From positions 1-20,206 of the forward strand of contig JAMYHX010000636.1 in assembly GCA_025529335.1 (NCBI GenBank): DNA of 20,206 nucleotides, written 5' to 3'. This DNA is from Rhizopus sp. PT2906. Taxonomy: Eukaryota; Mucoromycota; Mucoromycetes; Mucorales; Rhizopodaceae. The translations under genes and the position numbers were made by a program. Each line of letters opens with the position of its first letter. The stretch's first letter is position 1. Below the pieces are notes generated by a model. The model was given only the letters and a program-made list of their open reading frames with translations. It had not been told where the DNA came from and did not search any database. Below, piece by piece: positions 9,402 to 19,227 of the stretch.

Positions 9402-11115
9402 ATGACTGAGGTCAGACCAAAGCACTCTCGGTCGACATCGATCACCAAGAACAGCACGACTTCGCATCAAAGAAAGTCTTCTTTGAGTGCCCAACAAAAA
9501 TTATTTAGTAACAACACTGCTCCAACTTTAAATACGGCCCACTTTGAAAACAACAAACGTCACTTTCACCATAAATCGAGCCCTTCACTATCCGAGCTGT
9601 TCAACCAGCTCATCTTTAAAATTCATTCATTCTTGAACCCATCCGGTCCACTATTACCACACTCCAAACACGCTTCTGCTTTTGGTGGAACGGCAAAACG
9701 TTCGTTATGGACAACCCTTTCTCAATCTCGACTGATTCGATTCCTTGTTTTATTTTACGCCATTTTCTCTGTCTTTTTAACTCTCAATCACGGTTGGAAA
9801 TATTTCACAGGCTCAAAGCCTCCGGATGTAGAAAAGAAACAAGTAGTTACTTTTGACGATAACTGGGTACCTCAAAGAACATATGACCAAGGTAAGCACT
9901 CAAAGACCATTAAACGAACAGAAGAATAATATACTCGTTTGTAGATAAAGTTTATTCATTACTTGACACAATGTCACACGGTTTGAAAATGCACAAATTG
10001 TTTTCGAAAAGCTATTATGAAACAGCCAAGAGCACTCAACCTTTCTGGTTAAAGGCAAGAAACACACCCTCAAAAGATCAGGTATCTATCATCACTACTG
10101 TCACAGCCGAGACTTGGCCCAACCTACGCCGATTGACCGTGTATTGGGATGGTAAGTATAACCATCCTAGGAGGTTCTTTACTCATAACACATATATATA
10201 TATAGGCCCTATATCCGCTATTGTTCACGTTGACAGCCAAGATGAATCAACATTGGAAAATATCAAGCAAGAATATGCTGAAACTGCTGAATTGAATCAT
10301 AACGTCGATCTTCACCTTATTCGAATTCCTGGAGAGAAACTTTCGGTTCTCTTCCCTCGAAATGCCGAACGCAATCTCGCACGTCTGTTGTCGAGAACAG
10401 ATTATATCATGGATGTGCCTGTCGATATGATTCCTGCTTCAGACCTTCGTCGTACATTAGAAGCAAATAAGGAAAAAGTAAAGGAGTTACTGGAAGCAGG
10501 CGACTTGTTGGCACTACCCACTTTTAGCTTCAAGGACAAAGATATACAAAAAGAAGATATTCCTATTGACAAGGGCCAATTGATCAATAGTTTGCATGAA
10601 GGCAAGATGGTATTAGATGATAAGCACTGGAAAGAGAACGAGGGTCCCACTGATTTGGAGAAATGGGTTGATGCAAGTACGCTGTACGCTATTGACAAAT
10701 ACGAGTTCCATTATGAACCTGTCGTTATTGAGAGTAAAATCGTTCAGCCTTGGTGCTCTGAACGATTCTTGGATAGTCGAGCCGCCTGTATTTTCTCTAG
10801 TTATTTGCAAGGAAATGAAATTTATGTCATGCCTGACGATTATATGATACAGATGCCAGATGATCGTGCCCCTGACGTTTCAGATTTCGATGTAAGTGAA
10901 TTGATGATGACAGCAGCACATGATGTACTTATGAACTGTAGCGTGTCGTGGAAAATAGAATCTATGCAAAGTTTTATTGGGAACAATGTGTACATCACGC
11001 TAGACAGTTGGACGCATTAGGTTTATGGGATACGCCTCGTTCAGAACATATCAGAAGCCAGTGCTCACGGGTGATACAAAACTGGGGTAAAGGCTTGATA
11101 GGCAAACCTGAGTAA
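9402..11115 (+). CDS. LARGE-like type II glycosyltransferase, family GT49, 518 aa
   Basis: Four exons: 9402-9891, 9945-10151, 10206-10891, 10942-11115 (1557 nt). The last intron (10892-10941) is read through without a stop for a while, but splicing restores VENRIYAKFYWEQCVHHARQ and a conserved-looking C-terminus. A long Ser/His-rich cytosolic N-terminus (1-110) precedes one membrane segment (about 112-128, LIRFLVLFYAIFSVFLTL), so the catalytic part faces the Golgi lumen. The domain has VSIITTVTAETWPNLRRL, LFPRNAERNLARLLSRTDY, then MDVPVDMIP, KYEFHYEPVV, SERFLDSRAACIFSSYLQG and the end motif VMPDDYMIQMP. These match the GT49 (Glyco_transf_49) layout. The position of the first Asp of the DxD motif is Pro here (see findings). 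Donor and acceptor sugars are unknown. Confidence 0.88.
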
Positions 11116-11804
11116 AAAAGACGAATGAATGGAGAAAGAGAGAGAAAGCATAATTTATTATAGACATCTGCGCCCTTTGCTAATAAAATGTTTAAAGACG
11201 ATACTTTTTAACAATAAGTTTAACTGGTGCTTGATTCTTGCCAAATAGAGAAAGGGATTAGAGTTTTCATGGTTGATTCTAAGTAAAAAGGGCGGATTTG
11301 ATACTTTATTCTTTATGCAGACTATCTTTCAAAATCCACCAAGCGTGGTGTATGTTGACTCTTGATTTTCTTTTGCCAAAATTCTTAAAGAATGACAACT
11401 ATGCATAATAGTTACACTTTCACTTCTTTTTTAAAGATCATTAAGACCAACCATGTTATCCTCTCAGCATTTCTTTGCTCGAATACTTTTATAGCTTAAT
11501 TTCTTATTTTTCAGGAAATTCTGTGTCGTATAGAGTCTTTTACGTTTATCTTTCAACTTGAGCTTTCTGAAAGAGCAAGAAACATTAGGTTGAGAATATT
11601 GATATTTGATAGCTAATTTATGCGATCCTTTAGAATGCTTGTTTATTAAAATGTGGCCAAGAAGACGACATGACCATTACTATTTACACACACTTGTCTT
11701 AATAATCAGGAACAAAAATAGTCTCCGCTGAATGCTTTTCGGTGAGAGGTAAGGTGCAAGTAAACAGGATAAAATTTTTTGTGTGCTTTTTTTAAGTTTT
11801 TAAA
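11116..11804. other. Intergenic region GT49 to MAP1
   Basis: 689 bp, tandem genes. AATAAAA at about 11181 is a likely GT49 polyadenylation signal. The rest has stops in all frames at short spacing. ATAAAATTTTTTG lies just upstream of the MAP1 ATG. No RNA gene recognised. Confidence 0.5.
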
Positions 11805-13379
11805 ATGTTAGAGAAACGCATCTGTGCTTTTACCGATTGTCAGAATGAAGCCCATTTACAGTGTCCTACTTGTATCAAACTGAATAAGACAGAAGGTTCA
11901 TTTTTTTGTTCTCAAGATTGCTTCAAAAAGAGTTGGGTAATGAGGAAAGTTTGACCATTAGATATGGGTTACTAAACCTTCTTTTATATATATAAAGGGA
12001 ACTCATAAAGCAAACCATGGCAATCACAAAGGTTAGCAATACTAATCAATTATACTCATTCAGACATGACTAACACAAAAGAAAAGAACCATACGATCCT
12101 TTCAAGACATTCAAATACGCTGGACCTCTTCGAGCAGTGTATCCTCTTTCACCTAAACGCCAAGTGCCTCCAGAAATTCAAAGACCTGATTACGCTGATA
12201 CAGGTAACCATGACAATAAACAGATGGAAAGAATATAAGCAATTGACAGAAAAAATAAATTGTAAAGGAATTCCTAAATCAGAATTCATGGCCAAACGTT
12301 CTGAAATCAGAGTTTTAAATGCCGATGAAATCGAAGGTGTCAAGAAGGCTTGCCAGGTAAAAATAAAAATAGAAATAAAGAGCATAAGGCTTAGAAAAAG
12401 GTTAGATTACCCGCGAAGTACTTGAGATTGCAGCCAAGGCGGTACGCGTTGGTATTACAACTGACGAAATAGACAGAATTGTTCATGAAGCCACAATTGA
12501 ACGTGGTGCGTATCCCTCGCCTTTGAATTACAATTACTTTCCAAAGTCATGCTGCACGTAAGTGATAAAAAAAGTAAACCAACGCCACAGGCAATTTAAC
12601 ATATTGTTAGGTCATTAAACGAAGGTAACGTTCTCTAATGATGTATTAACCCAAATGGGGAACTCAATTTATTTAGTCATTTGCCATGGTATCCCCGATC
12701 AACGACCCTTAGCAAACGGTGATATAATTAATATTGATGTGAGCTGTTACTATAATGGCTTCCACGGAGACGCTAATGCAACCTATCTTGTCGGTGATGT
12801 TGATGAGGCCGGACAAAAGCTCGTTAAAGTAACCCGTGAATGTTTAGATTTGGCGATTGCTGCTGGTAAGAAAAAGAGTGTAAGGGACATCAGAAAGACT
12901 GATATCCTTTTGTAGTTAAACCCGGAATCAGATACCGTGATTTTGGTAAAATCATTGAAGACCACGCAACCAAACATGGCTTCTCAGTCGTTCGTACCTT
13001 TTGTGGACACGGTATCAACCAACTCTTCCACTGTGCTCCGGACGTACCTCATTATGCCAGTTAGTCATCTTACTAGCCTAAATAAGTAACGCATGAATGT
13101 GAACTGATAAGCTTTTTTTTCTCATAGATAATAAAGCAATTGGCGTTGTCAAACCAGGTCATATCTTTACCATAGAACCAATGATATGCGAAGGCGTGCA
13201 TCAAGAACTGATGTGGTACATTTCTATTATTATGTCGCCGCTTTACATTGCTAAAATGTATTCTTTTTTTTTCTTCTAGGCCTGACGGATGGACGGCAAC
13301 TACAAAAGACGGAAAACGCTCAGCACAGTTTGAGCACACGCTTCTGGTTACTGAAACTGGCGTAGAAATTTTAACTTGA
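11805..13379 (+). CDS. MAP1: Methionine aminopeptidase 1, 352 aa
   Basis: Ten exons: 11805-11936, 11998-12031, 12087-12203, 12268-12356, 12406-12557, 12611-12624, 12677-12865, 12916-13059, 13128-13215, 13280-13379 (1059 nt). The N-terminal zinc finger has the type-1 Cys pattern (CAFTDCQNEAHLQCPTC, then FFCSQDC) that binds near the ribosome exit tunnel. The linker carries YPLSPKRQVPPEIQRPDYAD. The pita-bread domain has all five metal ligands: Asp200 and Asp211 (NIDVSCYYNGFHGDANATY), His274 (FCGHGINQLFH), Glu307 (TIEPMIC) and Glu338 (AQFEHTLLV). His183 (VICHGIPDQRP) is the substrate-side His. It removes the initiator Met from nascent chains. Exon 6 is only 14 nt. It lies just upstream of the convergent unknown gene at 13575. 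The exon 3 acceptor (12086) was chosen because earlier AGs give stops or the wrong frame. Confidence 0.96.
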
Positions 13380-13574
13380 GTACAGTGAAAAGTAAAGTAA
13401 CAATAAAATTGACGCGGAGTCAAGTGTGAATGCCAAGAACCCTATTCTGTGTGAGTGTAAACTTTCGGCAATGTTTATCCAGCCTTTTGTAATCAAAATG
13501 TTGCCGAATTATAAGCTTTAGTGGTGGTACCTAAGATGCCGTGTTCATTACCCGTCTTTTCTAGTGGATCTCTT

Positions 13575-14579
13575 TTAATATGTGCTAATTAAACTAAAAA
13601 AGGAGTTGTGCATTGTCTTGAAAGATTCGGAGCATTTGTTAATGATGAAATGACAATCAGGGTAAGCCTCTTTGACATTGGTAAAGAACCCTTTTATGCG
13701 GGCACAATGATTCGCGTTTGAAAATAGAGGGTAAAAGTTTTTACTCTTTTGTACAAGTTTATCGCTTCTGTTTCTACTTTTTAATGCGTCCTTGAATTCT
13801 TCAAGCTCTCTGTAAAAAAGGGTAGTAAAGTTAGCAAACCCGATATTTTTTTTTCTTTATCACTGTTGGTAAATAAGTATCTTCTTCAACTCATTTCATG
13901 CCGTACAGCTTACATTGCCAGCCTATAATTAATAATATTATCAGTAAATACTTTTGTTAAAAGCTTTTAGAATTTACCTTCAACTAGCAATCCAAAAGAT
14001 TTAGGACTTTCACATCGTCATCATCTGCCTGATAAATGCTTGTTTTATTAGGTCATTTGGATTCGGAATTATCTGGGATTGCATAGTTATCGTTTTCGAA
14101 ATGCAAACAGTATTTCTTTACAACCACATCAATTGAATTAAAGATCGGTTTGATGCGCTATCAAAAAAGTGATTAGTATCTTGTTATTTTAAACAAGTTT
14201 ATTTAGCACTTACGTCTACGATACCTCTGCAAAAGTCCATGGCTTCAGATGAAACTCTTTCAAAATTGACAATTTCGTCGCCAATTGGCAAAACTGCATC
14301 TTTTGCGTCTTTTAAACTTGCAAGTTTAGTTATGCAATTGTCTGCTTCCACATTGTTTACCAATACAGAGTTAATATTATGATAATCAACTTACAAATCT
14401 CTCATGTCTGAGAGATTGTTCAAGGTTCCCGTAAGTTCAATGCTTGCTGCTCTATATCTTTGTAGCACCTTTGTGACATAGATGTCATTAGCAATTAACT
14501 ATATGGAAAGGGAAGACACTACATGCGGGTGCCACCTCTACTCTCTGCCTATGATGTTGTCAACAAAACCTTTCACCAT
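13575..14579 (-). CDS. Unrecognised multi-exon gene (possibly decaying)
   Basis: The start ATG at 14579 is in good context (CCAAGATGG). Proposed exons (minus): 14579-14542, 14457 (or 14451)-14395, 14316-14214, then from 14157. The splices keep one frame: MVKGFVDNIIGRE, then AASIELTGTLNNLSDMRDF, LKDAKDAVLPIGDEIVNF, FERVSSEAMDFCRGIVD, RIKPIFNSIDVVV. From here there are two options. It may end at a TGA at 14053 (about 102 aa; AATAAA follows). Or it may splice onward to 13963-13914 (LLTKVFTDNIINYRLA) and 13809-13575 (ELEEFKDALKSRNRSDKL to SLISTY), whose acceptor has a textbook GCTAAC branch and TTTTTTACAG. The middle junction is not resolved, so it may be a real ~200-aa helical protein or a damaged copy. 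No Pro/Gly-poor coiled coil, signal peptide or membrane span stands out, and I recognise no family. It is convergent with MAP1. Confidence 0.45.
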
Positions 14580-15087
14580 CTTGGTTTGTGTTCTTTTCAA
14601 GAAGAAGGAGATAAAAAGAAATGTTATTTATTCTAACTTTATGTTGTCAGTTTGATCAACAAAGATGCAAGAATACGTGTAATTCACATTCTATGTCAGA
14701 GAGAGTGAACTGGACACTTTTAGACTAGGCAGAGGCTTTGGTAGTGCGAGATCGTAAAGTGATATCACATGTAATGTCTAGACGAAGCGCCCGTAGTATT
14801 AGCTTATTTTCTGGTGTGTTTTCTAGTGCATGTAATGTTCACCAATAGAATTACCGGATATATCATAAGTCTCAGAGCCTTCCGTGGAAAAGTAATAGTT
14901 TCAAAATCTTTCACTATTGCTATTATAATACAACCATTTTCGAAACGCGTTTATGGAAACAAAGATTCTAAATATGTTCATTTGCTATGCAGTGAGGCAT
15001 GAGCGTATATCATCATTTTTTATCATTACAATAGGGCACACTATAGTACGGAAGAAAATGTGTAAAGCATCATCTAAATAGCAATGA
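14580..15087. other. Gene-poor region upstream of the unknown gene
   Basis: An open stretch of about 75 codons near 14780-15002 (+) includes LAYFLVCFLVHVMFTNRI but has no convincing start, splice sites or family match. I do not call it. Otherwise nothing seen. Confidence 0.4.
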
Positions 15088-15447
15088 CTGTGGCGCATTT
15101 TTTGGACAGATACACTTGAGGCCCTTGCGAGAATTATTGTCGCATTGGTCCGACGCTTCTATTTACAAAACATTAGAAGTAATCTCAGACAACATGAACC
15201 AATCAACCGATATACTCTATATGGCATGGCAGACTTTATCAAAAGCGCCCATGTATACTTTCTTTATAGAGAGCAAAGGGATAAGTCAAGTTTAAATGCG
15301 CTTCGTTTCCAAGCAACGATGAAACTAACTCATTCTTTTAGCCCTGTGGCACATTATATTAACCTGTTACACGGTTTTCAAGTCCACACTCCTCCTAATG
15401 AATGTCAAACAAACTCAAACTCAAAATTTGACCTTAAAGCTCTTTAG
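15088..15447 (+). pseudogene. Orphan open frame, possible gene relic (119 codons)
   Basis: The frame is open from the codon after a TGA at 15085-15087 to a TAG at 15445-15447. It reads protein-like throughout: WTDTLEALARIIVALVRRFY, RYTLYGMADFIKSAHVYFLY, RFQATMKLTHSFSPVAHYIN. There is no suitable ATG at its start, but an ATG at 15084 in the neighbouring frame (MTVAHF) would join it if the T-run at 15098-15103 had one base fewer. That suggests a frame-shifted relic or a sequencing length error in a homopolymer. An open frame this long is uncommon but not impossible by chance in such AT-rich DNA. I recognise no family. Confidence 0.3.
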
Positions 15448-15711
15448 CTTTTTCATGCACATATATGTTTATTATTTGCAGAGCCTTGAGCTTTTGGAAA
15501 AAGATAAAAGCTTCAGATAATTAAAGTCGAAAGGCAATCATGACTAAAACGGAAGTTCACTGGCATGAGTTTTATGCTCCGAAGCATACCATTTTACACA
15601 GTTGTCTCTCTAAGATAGTAAGCCGTATGCTGTTGCCACAGTCATACCTCTTCCCTAAATTATAAGCTTATCGTCGCCATAGTAGCACTCGGGATTTCTT
15701 TTTATGTTTAC

Positions 15712-15743
<32 letters not shown>

Positions 15744-15775
15744 GTGTGTGTGAGTGTGAGTGTGTGTGTGTGTGT
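15712..15775. repeat. Compound (TA)n/(TG)n microsatellite
   Basis: About 64 bp of alternating pyrimidine-purine: a TA block, a TATG transition, then TG units interrupted twice by GAG. Such tracts are prone to length change and can adopt non-B DNA. Confidence 0.9.
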
Positions 15776-15831
15776 CCTGAGAAAATTACGCCTATTCGTT
15801 TTACTGTTTGGCTTATTGATTAAAGTTTCGC

Positions 15832-15849
15832 CTTTTTTAGCTAAAAAAG
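15832..15849. repeat. Perfect 18-bp palindrome
   Basis: CTTTTTTAG/CTAAAAAAG is a perfect palindrome with no spacer. It could be a bidirectional terminator-like or binding site, or chance in AT-rich DNA. Confidence 0.6.
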
Positions 15850-16191
15850 CGAGCTAAGGCTGATGAGGTTACACATTGTATTAAGTTTTACACTAAATTT
15901 CATTAATGATAAAATGAATTTTATTTATTCTTTAAAGCAAAAGAAGCTATCATCAAAAGAATGTCTAAACTTGTAAAGAACAAAAGTAAAGTAAATAAAT
16001 ATAATCAAACAAGAACGCGTCGTTTTGTTTTTGTAACCTGAAAGTTGCCTGAACTTTATTTTGGTATGCATAATATTATTTGTACTCTGATACGATTCGG
16101 AATAAAACTTTTTAGCTAAAACCTTTCAAAATCTTTACGGATGATCAATAAAAAAAGGAAATCTAGAAATACAAGCCTCGCTCAAAAAACG

Positions 16192-16199
16192 TATAAATA
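16192..16199 (+). promoter_or_regulatory. TATA box of the CipC-like gene
   Basis: TATAAATA 55 bp before the ATG at 16247, followed by a pyrimidine stretch and the context ATAACCATG. A strong, compact core promoter, consistent with the codon bias of the gene. Confidence 0.75.
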
Positions 16200-16246
16200 C
16201 ACCTCCTTCAATTTGGCCCTTTTTTTCTCTTCATCAAATAATAACC

Positions 16247-16561
16247 ATGTCTTACCACGAAGAAGCCTACAGAAAGATTGAACAAGAAGAAAACAAGGCC
16301 GAATGGACCCACGAACTCCTTTCTGCCGCTGCTGGTTTCGCTGCCATGCGCGCCTACAACAAGAAGAAGGAAGAAGAAGGTGCCAACCCTGAAAATGACC
16401 ACCACTTGGCCAAGCAAATGATCGCTGCTCTTGCTGCTGCCTCCGTTGACCACCTTGTCGAAACCAAGGGTATGGACTGGGTTGACCGCCACAAGGCTAA
16501 GAAGGAAGCCGAAGAAGAAGCCAAGAAGCTTTACACTGAAAAGACTGGTTACGAATTCTAA
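16247..16561 (+). CDS. CipC-like protein (DUF3759), 104 aa
   Basis: Intronless frame from ATG 16247 in context AACCATGTC. The sequence reads YHEEAYRKIEQEENKAEW, HELLSAAAGFAAMRAYNKKK, NDHHLAKQMIAALAAASVDH, LVETKGMDWVDRHKAKKEA. The H-E-L-(L/I)-(S/A)-x-A-A-x-(F/Y)-x-A-M-(R/K)-A-Y block, the Met-rich helix, and VD-x-L-(V/I)-E-T-K-G-M-D with a basic/acidic C-terminal helix define the fungal CipC family, first seen as concanamycin-induced and reported as abundant in hyphae. Its biochemical role is unknown. Cytosolic: no signal or membrane segment. Codons are strongly biased (AAG, GCC/GCT, GAC, CGC), unlike the surrounding genes, which fits very high expression. The same bias keeps a long frame open on the opposite strand. 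Confidence 0.92.
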   Translation: MSYHEEAYRKIEQEENKAEWTHELLSAAAGFAAMRAYNKKKEEEGANPENDHHLAKQMIAALAAASVDHLVETKGMDWVDRHKAKKEAEEEAKKLYTEKTGYEF

Positions 16562-16976
16562 ACATCTCGTATATATATATAAATGTATTCGCTTAAATAA
16601 AAAGCATTTGTCTATAAAGCTGTAAAAATGTAATCTATGGTCGTCTTGTTTTGTCTGCTTTTTTTTTCGTGTCATCGAGCGTGGATTATTTGGAAGGTAA
16701 GGAAGGTTATAGTGTAACAAATACAGCGAAGGACCTGTAAAGCTACTTTTGAATTGGTTTCATAATTTGACATGGTCATCTTGTTCAAATGTATATGTAA
16801 TATGGGTAAAGGCGCGTATTTATGCAGTTGTCAAGCTGACTTGTGGAATAAAGAGAAATAACGCGATAAAGACAGTGCCTAAAGAAACGGTAGAAAGTTG
16901 TTATCAGTTATTTTTAAATATGAACACGGAATATTTAAGACTTTCTAGTCTTCGTTGACGTAAGATATATGTTGGG
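16562..16976. other. CipC-like 3' flank and intergenic DNA
   Basis: AATAAA at about 16597 is a likely polyadenylation signal. An open frame at 16749-16958 starts with TTG and has no recognisable content. Nothing else seen. Confidence 0.45.
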
Positions 16977-17310
16977 CTACAACGGTGCAGCAGGCAGAAC
17001 CATGCCCTTCAACTCACTTTGGCGGCACCACCATGAATATAAGCGATTAAGCATCTCAATGAACAAAGGTATTTGAGGCAACTGTCTAAAGGGAGCATTA
17101 TAGAAAGCGGCTATAGACCTATCTATGTTTCTTTTTCAGAAAGCAGCGGCGAGTTGAGATTCAATAAGTCCCTGACTATTATCATTTTTTTAAATGATTA
17201 CCTTCTTAATCTATCCTCAAAGTGAAAATCTTGTCTGTACCAGAAGGATTAATGGGCAACTCCAGAAGCTTTGTCAAAATGGCTTTATTCATTCTGGTAT
17301 TTTTGCTCAT
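16977..17310 (-). CDS. Doubtful small two-exon gene or relic
   Basis: On the minus strand an ATG at 17310 opens MSKNTRMNKAILTKLLELPI, followed by NPSG and a GTACAG donor in phase 1. A second open stretch (about 17121 to 16977) reads AAFYNAPFRQLPQIPLFIEM then LNRLYSWWCRQSELKGMVLP and ends at TAG. It can be entered in phase 1 at acceptors CATAG or CTATAG. The implied intron is over 100 nt, longer than its neighbours. The plus strand is also open here (ATG 16969, possible intron 17069-17139, stop 17225), and the GC content is locally raised, so coding or ex-coding DNA is likely while strand and model are not settled. No family recognised. Confidence 0.2.
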
Positions 17311-18124
17311 TGCACTAAATATTGTCTTTATGTGCTTACGAAAAGGTCGTAGACTTCATTTCTAAACGTCTTTTTTATGTGATTATAGTAAATATAATTT
17401 GATAACCACCAATATGAAAGACAGTGCTCTGAAAAAAAAAAATGGAACTTTTGATGCAATATGTTTATATTTGTTCGTACACTTTATTTGTTTATGAAAG
17501 AAAGATGTCATAAGTTTAATATGATTCTTCTTCTTTATCTTATTCTCATCCGATGTAACGTAAAATGCATGTGCTACTACAAGATTATACTCGGGATATC
17601 ATAATAATGCAGATTCATGCGAATAAAGCCAAGCTGTAAACCAGATATCAGTGACGACGACACACGTCTTGTCTTCAAATAGTGTCTGTTCTATTGATAA
17701 GAAATAAAGTATGGGGAAATCATGCATTAAGATATCAAAAAAAAATAACAGTTTGCCAGTTTATGCATTTATGTGATTTGGCCATCAGGCACTGTAAATA
17801 AACTGTTAATAGCAGACTTGAATCTCGAATATGCTGTCACTGATGAATAGTTGGGGGCCCAAAGGGAGATATGAAGACATAAACTATACTTAAGCTGTAC
17901 TCAACTCATTGCAAATAAACAAAGTCACTTCTCCCCAGTCATTATTTTACTTGTAAGAGAGTGACGACGAAGATGAACATAAATCCCTTTATTTGTTTCT
18001 GCTCGACTCTATATTCCATCTAGGGCAAATGAATTCCTAAAGCAGAGTTTAACAATTCTTGGCCGCTTTTGCATAAAAATTTACACTGAAAAAAAAAATG
18101 TTCCATCTGTCAGAAGGAGTTCAT
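17311..18124. other. Intergenic region, nothing supported
   Basis: About 810 bp of AT-rich sequence, dense in stops on both strands. The final part is the 3' flank of the UBX gene. No RNA gene, repeat array or element ends recognised. Confidence 0.5.
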
Positions 18125-18951
18125 TTATTTATTCTTGAACAACCCTTTTTGAAGCCATTTTGGTACACCCTTGGAGGAACTGCTACTGCTACTACTACTA
18201 GATGACTTTTTCTCACTTTGTAGACTAGGACCTTCATTTGCTCTTGGCTCTGGAGATGGCATTGGCATCTCTTCTTTCATACTCAAGTATTCTTGCTTCA
18301 AACCGTTTCCATTTTGTTCTCCATTTTCAATCCAACCAAACAAAACATTAGACGCAGGTGATAAGCCCGCCTTATACAGTGTCAATGATGGATCTGTCAG
18401 CTTTTTTCTAGGTGGTAAGCACAAGACAAATTTACGTTCAGGTGTTTCCAGTAATGTACGTATGAAGTCGTATAGTTGAGATACTTTAAAGGTCATGAGT
18501 ACATATTCCACCAACAAAACAATCATACAAACCTGTCTCTTTTGATTGAAATACTGCTTGAACAATGGTATAATCGGGCATACGAACACGAATTGTTGTT
18601 CTGGGATACTTCTTCATCCTTTCTTGGTCTTCAGCATCTCTCATCTTTTGAGTCTTTAATGGCCTTTGTTTTTTTAAAAAAAAAAAAGTTAGAACATAAA
18701 GATTACAGTCATTAATGACAATTACCTGCTTTCAAGCTTTTCTCTTCTTTCTAAAGTAGATTGGTACAGCATTTTTAATTCGTTGGCATCTAATTTATAA
18801 GCTGATTCTGGTAGTTCAGCTATGTAGAAGCGTATTATGTAAGTTATAGATGAACATAATCAATAATTCACTTACGTATAGCTGGTGCATTCTTGGGAGG
18901 ACTCAATATCTTGAGTTGCCTGTCAACAGTAGATTGTTCAGATTGTGACAT
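18125..18951 (-). CDS. Short TUG/ASPSCR1-like UBX-domain protein, 219 aa
   Basis: Four exons (minus): 18951-18876, 18819-18726, 18663-18533, 18483-18125 (660 nt). The order of motifs follows the C-terminal half of TUG: IPELPESAYKLDANELKMLY (25-44), a basic/acidic helix with KTQKMRDAEDQERMKKYP, then a UBX domain (about 79-151) from TTIRVRMPDYTIVQAVF through VSQLYDFIRTLLETPERKF to LYKAGLSPASNVLFGW. A Ser run (194-204) precedes the end VPKWLQKGLFKNK, which matches the VPKWLK tail of TUG proteins. The family binds and remodels p97/Cdc48 hexamers; TUG also retains cargo vesicles. This copy starts directly before the linker and has no N-terminal ubiquitin-like TUG domain. Exon sum and start context support the short form, although an upstream exon beyond 18952 cannot be wholly excluded. 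Confidence 0.9.
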
Positions 18952-19227
18952 TTTGCTGAAAAAAAAAAAAAAGGAAGAGAGAGAGGGGGAAAGCGACACA
19001 GTTGAAAAGCTTTGCTTTAAAATTTCCTTTTATGGAAGCATTCGTGTCTTTTAATTGTTCTTCTCTTTCTGCTTTGTTTTACAAGAAAACCTAAGCATTA
19101 CTAGCTGCATCTTACCCATTGATACAGTTGTTTTTCAGAACACGCGCATTTGAAGCAAAGTGATAATGAAAAAATAAAGAGTTCGCACAGCCTGTCTCTA
19201 TGAAACTAAAGGCTAATATAGATAAAG
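18952..19227. other. UBX gene promoter side and upstream DNA of the actinin remnant
   Basis: A T-run on the minus strand (18959-18972 on plus as A) sits immediately before the UBX ATG. I see no further UBX exon: no frame here resembles a TUG ubiquitin-like domain. Confidence 0.45.

Larger units (their letters stand above)
15448..16191. other. Gene-poor region with microsatellite
   Basis: A 41-codon ATG frame at 15540-15665 (MTKTEVHWHEFYAPKHTIL at its start) is the only coding-like stretch and is not recognised. The microsatellite and an 18-bp palindrome are listed separately. The last 100 bp belong to the CipC-like promoter. Confidence 0.4.

Noticed and set aside
12066..12425. 119-codon plus-strand frame with an ATG near the MAP1 linker
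   Set aside because: It reads MAP1 exon 3 in the wrong frame and then runs through introns. The correct frame gives the conserved YPLSPKRQVPPEIQRPDYAD.
16208..16720. Long open frame on the minus strand opposite the CipC-like gene
   Set aside because: It stays open because of the extreme codon bias of the real plus-strand gene. The real gene has TATA box, ATG context and family match; the antisense protein resembles nothing.
17252..17365. 37-codon plus-strand frame MGNSRSFVKMALFILVFLLI...
   Set aside because: Looks like a small single-pass membrane peptide, but it overlaps a minus-strand coding-like frame, has no promoter or splice support and is short enough to be chance.
17830..17850. C-box-like CTGATGA motif (possible C/D snoRNA)
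   Set aside because: No D box at suitable distance and no terminal stem.
18171..18479. Plus-strand Leu-run frame opposite the UBX gene
   Set aside because: The Leu run is the antisense of the poly-Ser tract of the UBX protein.
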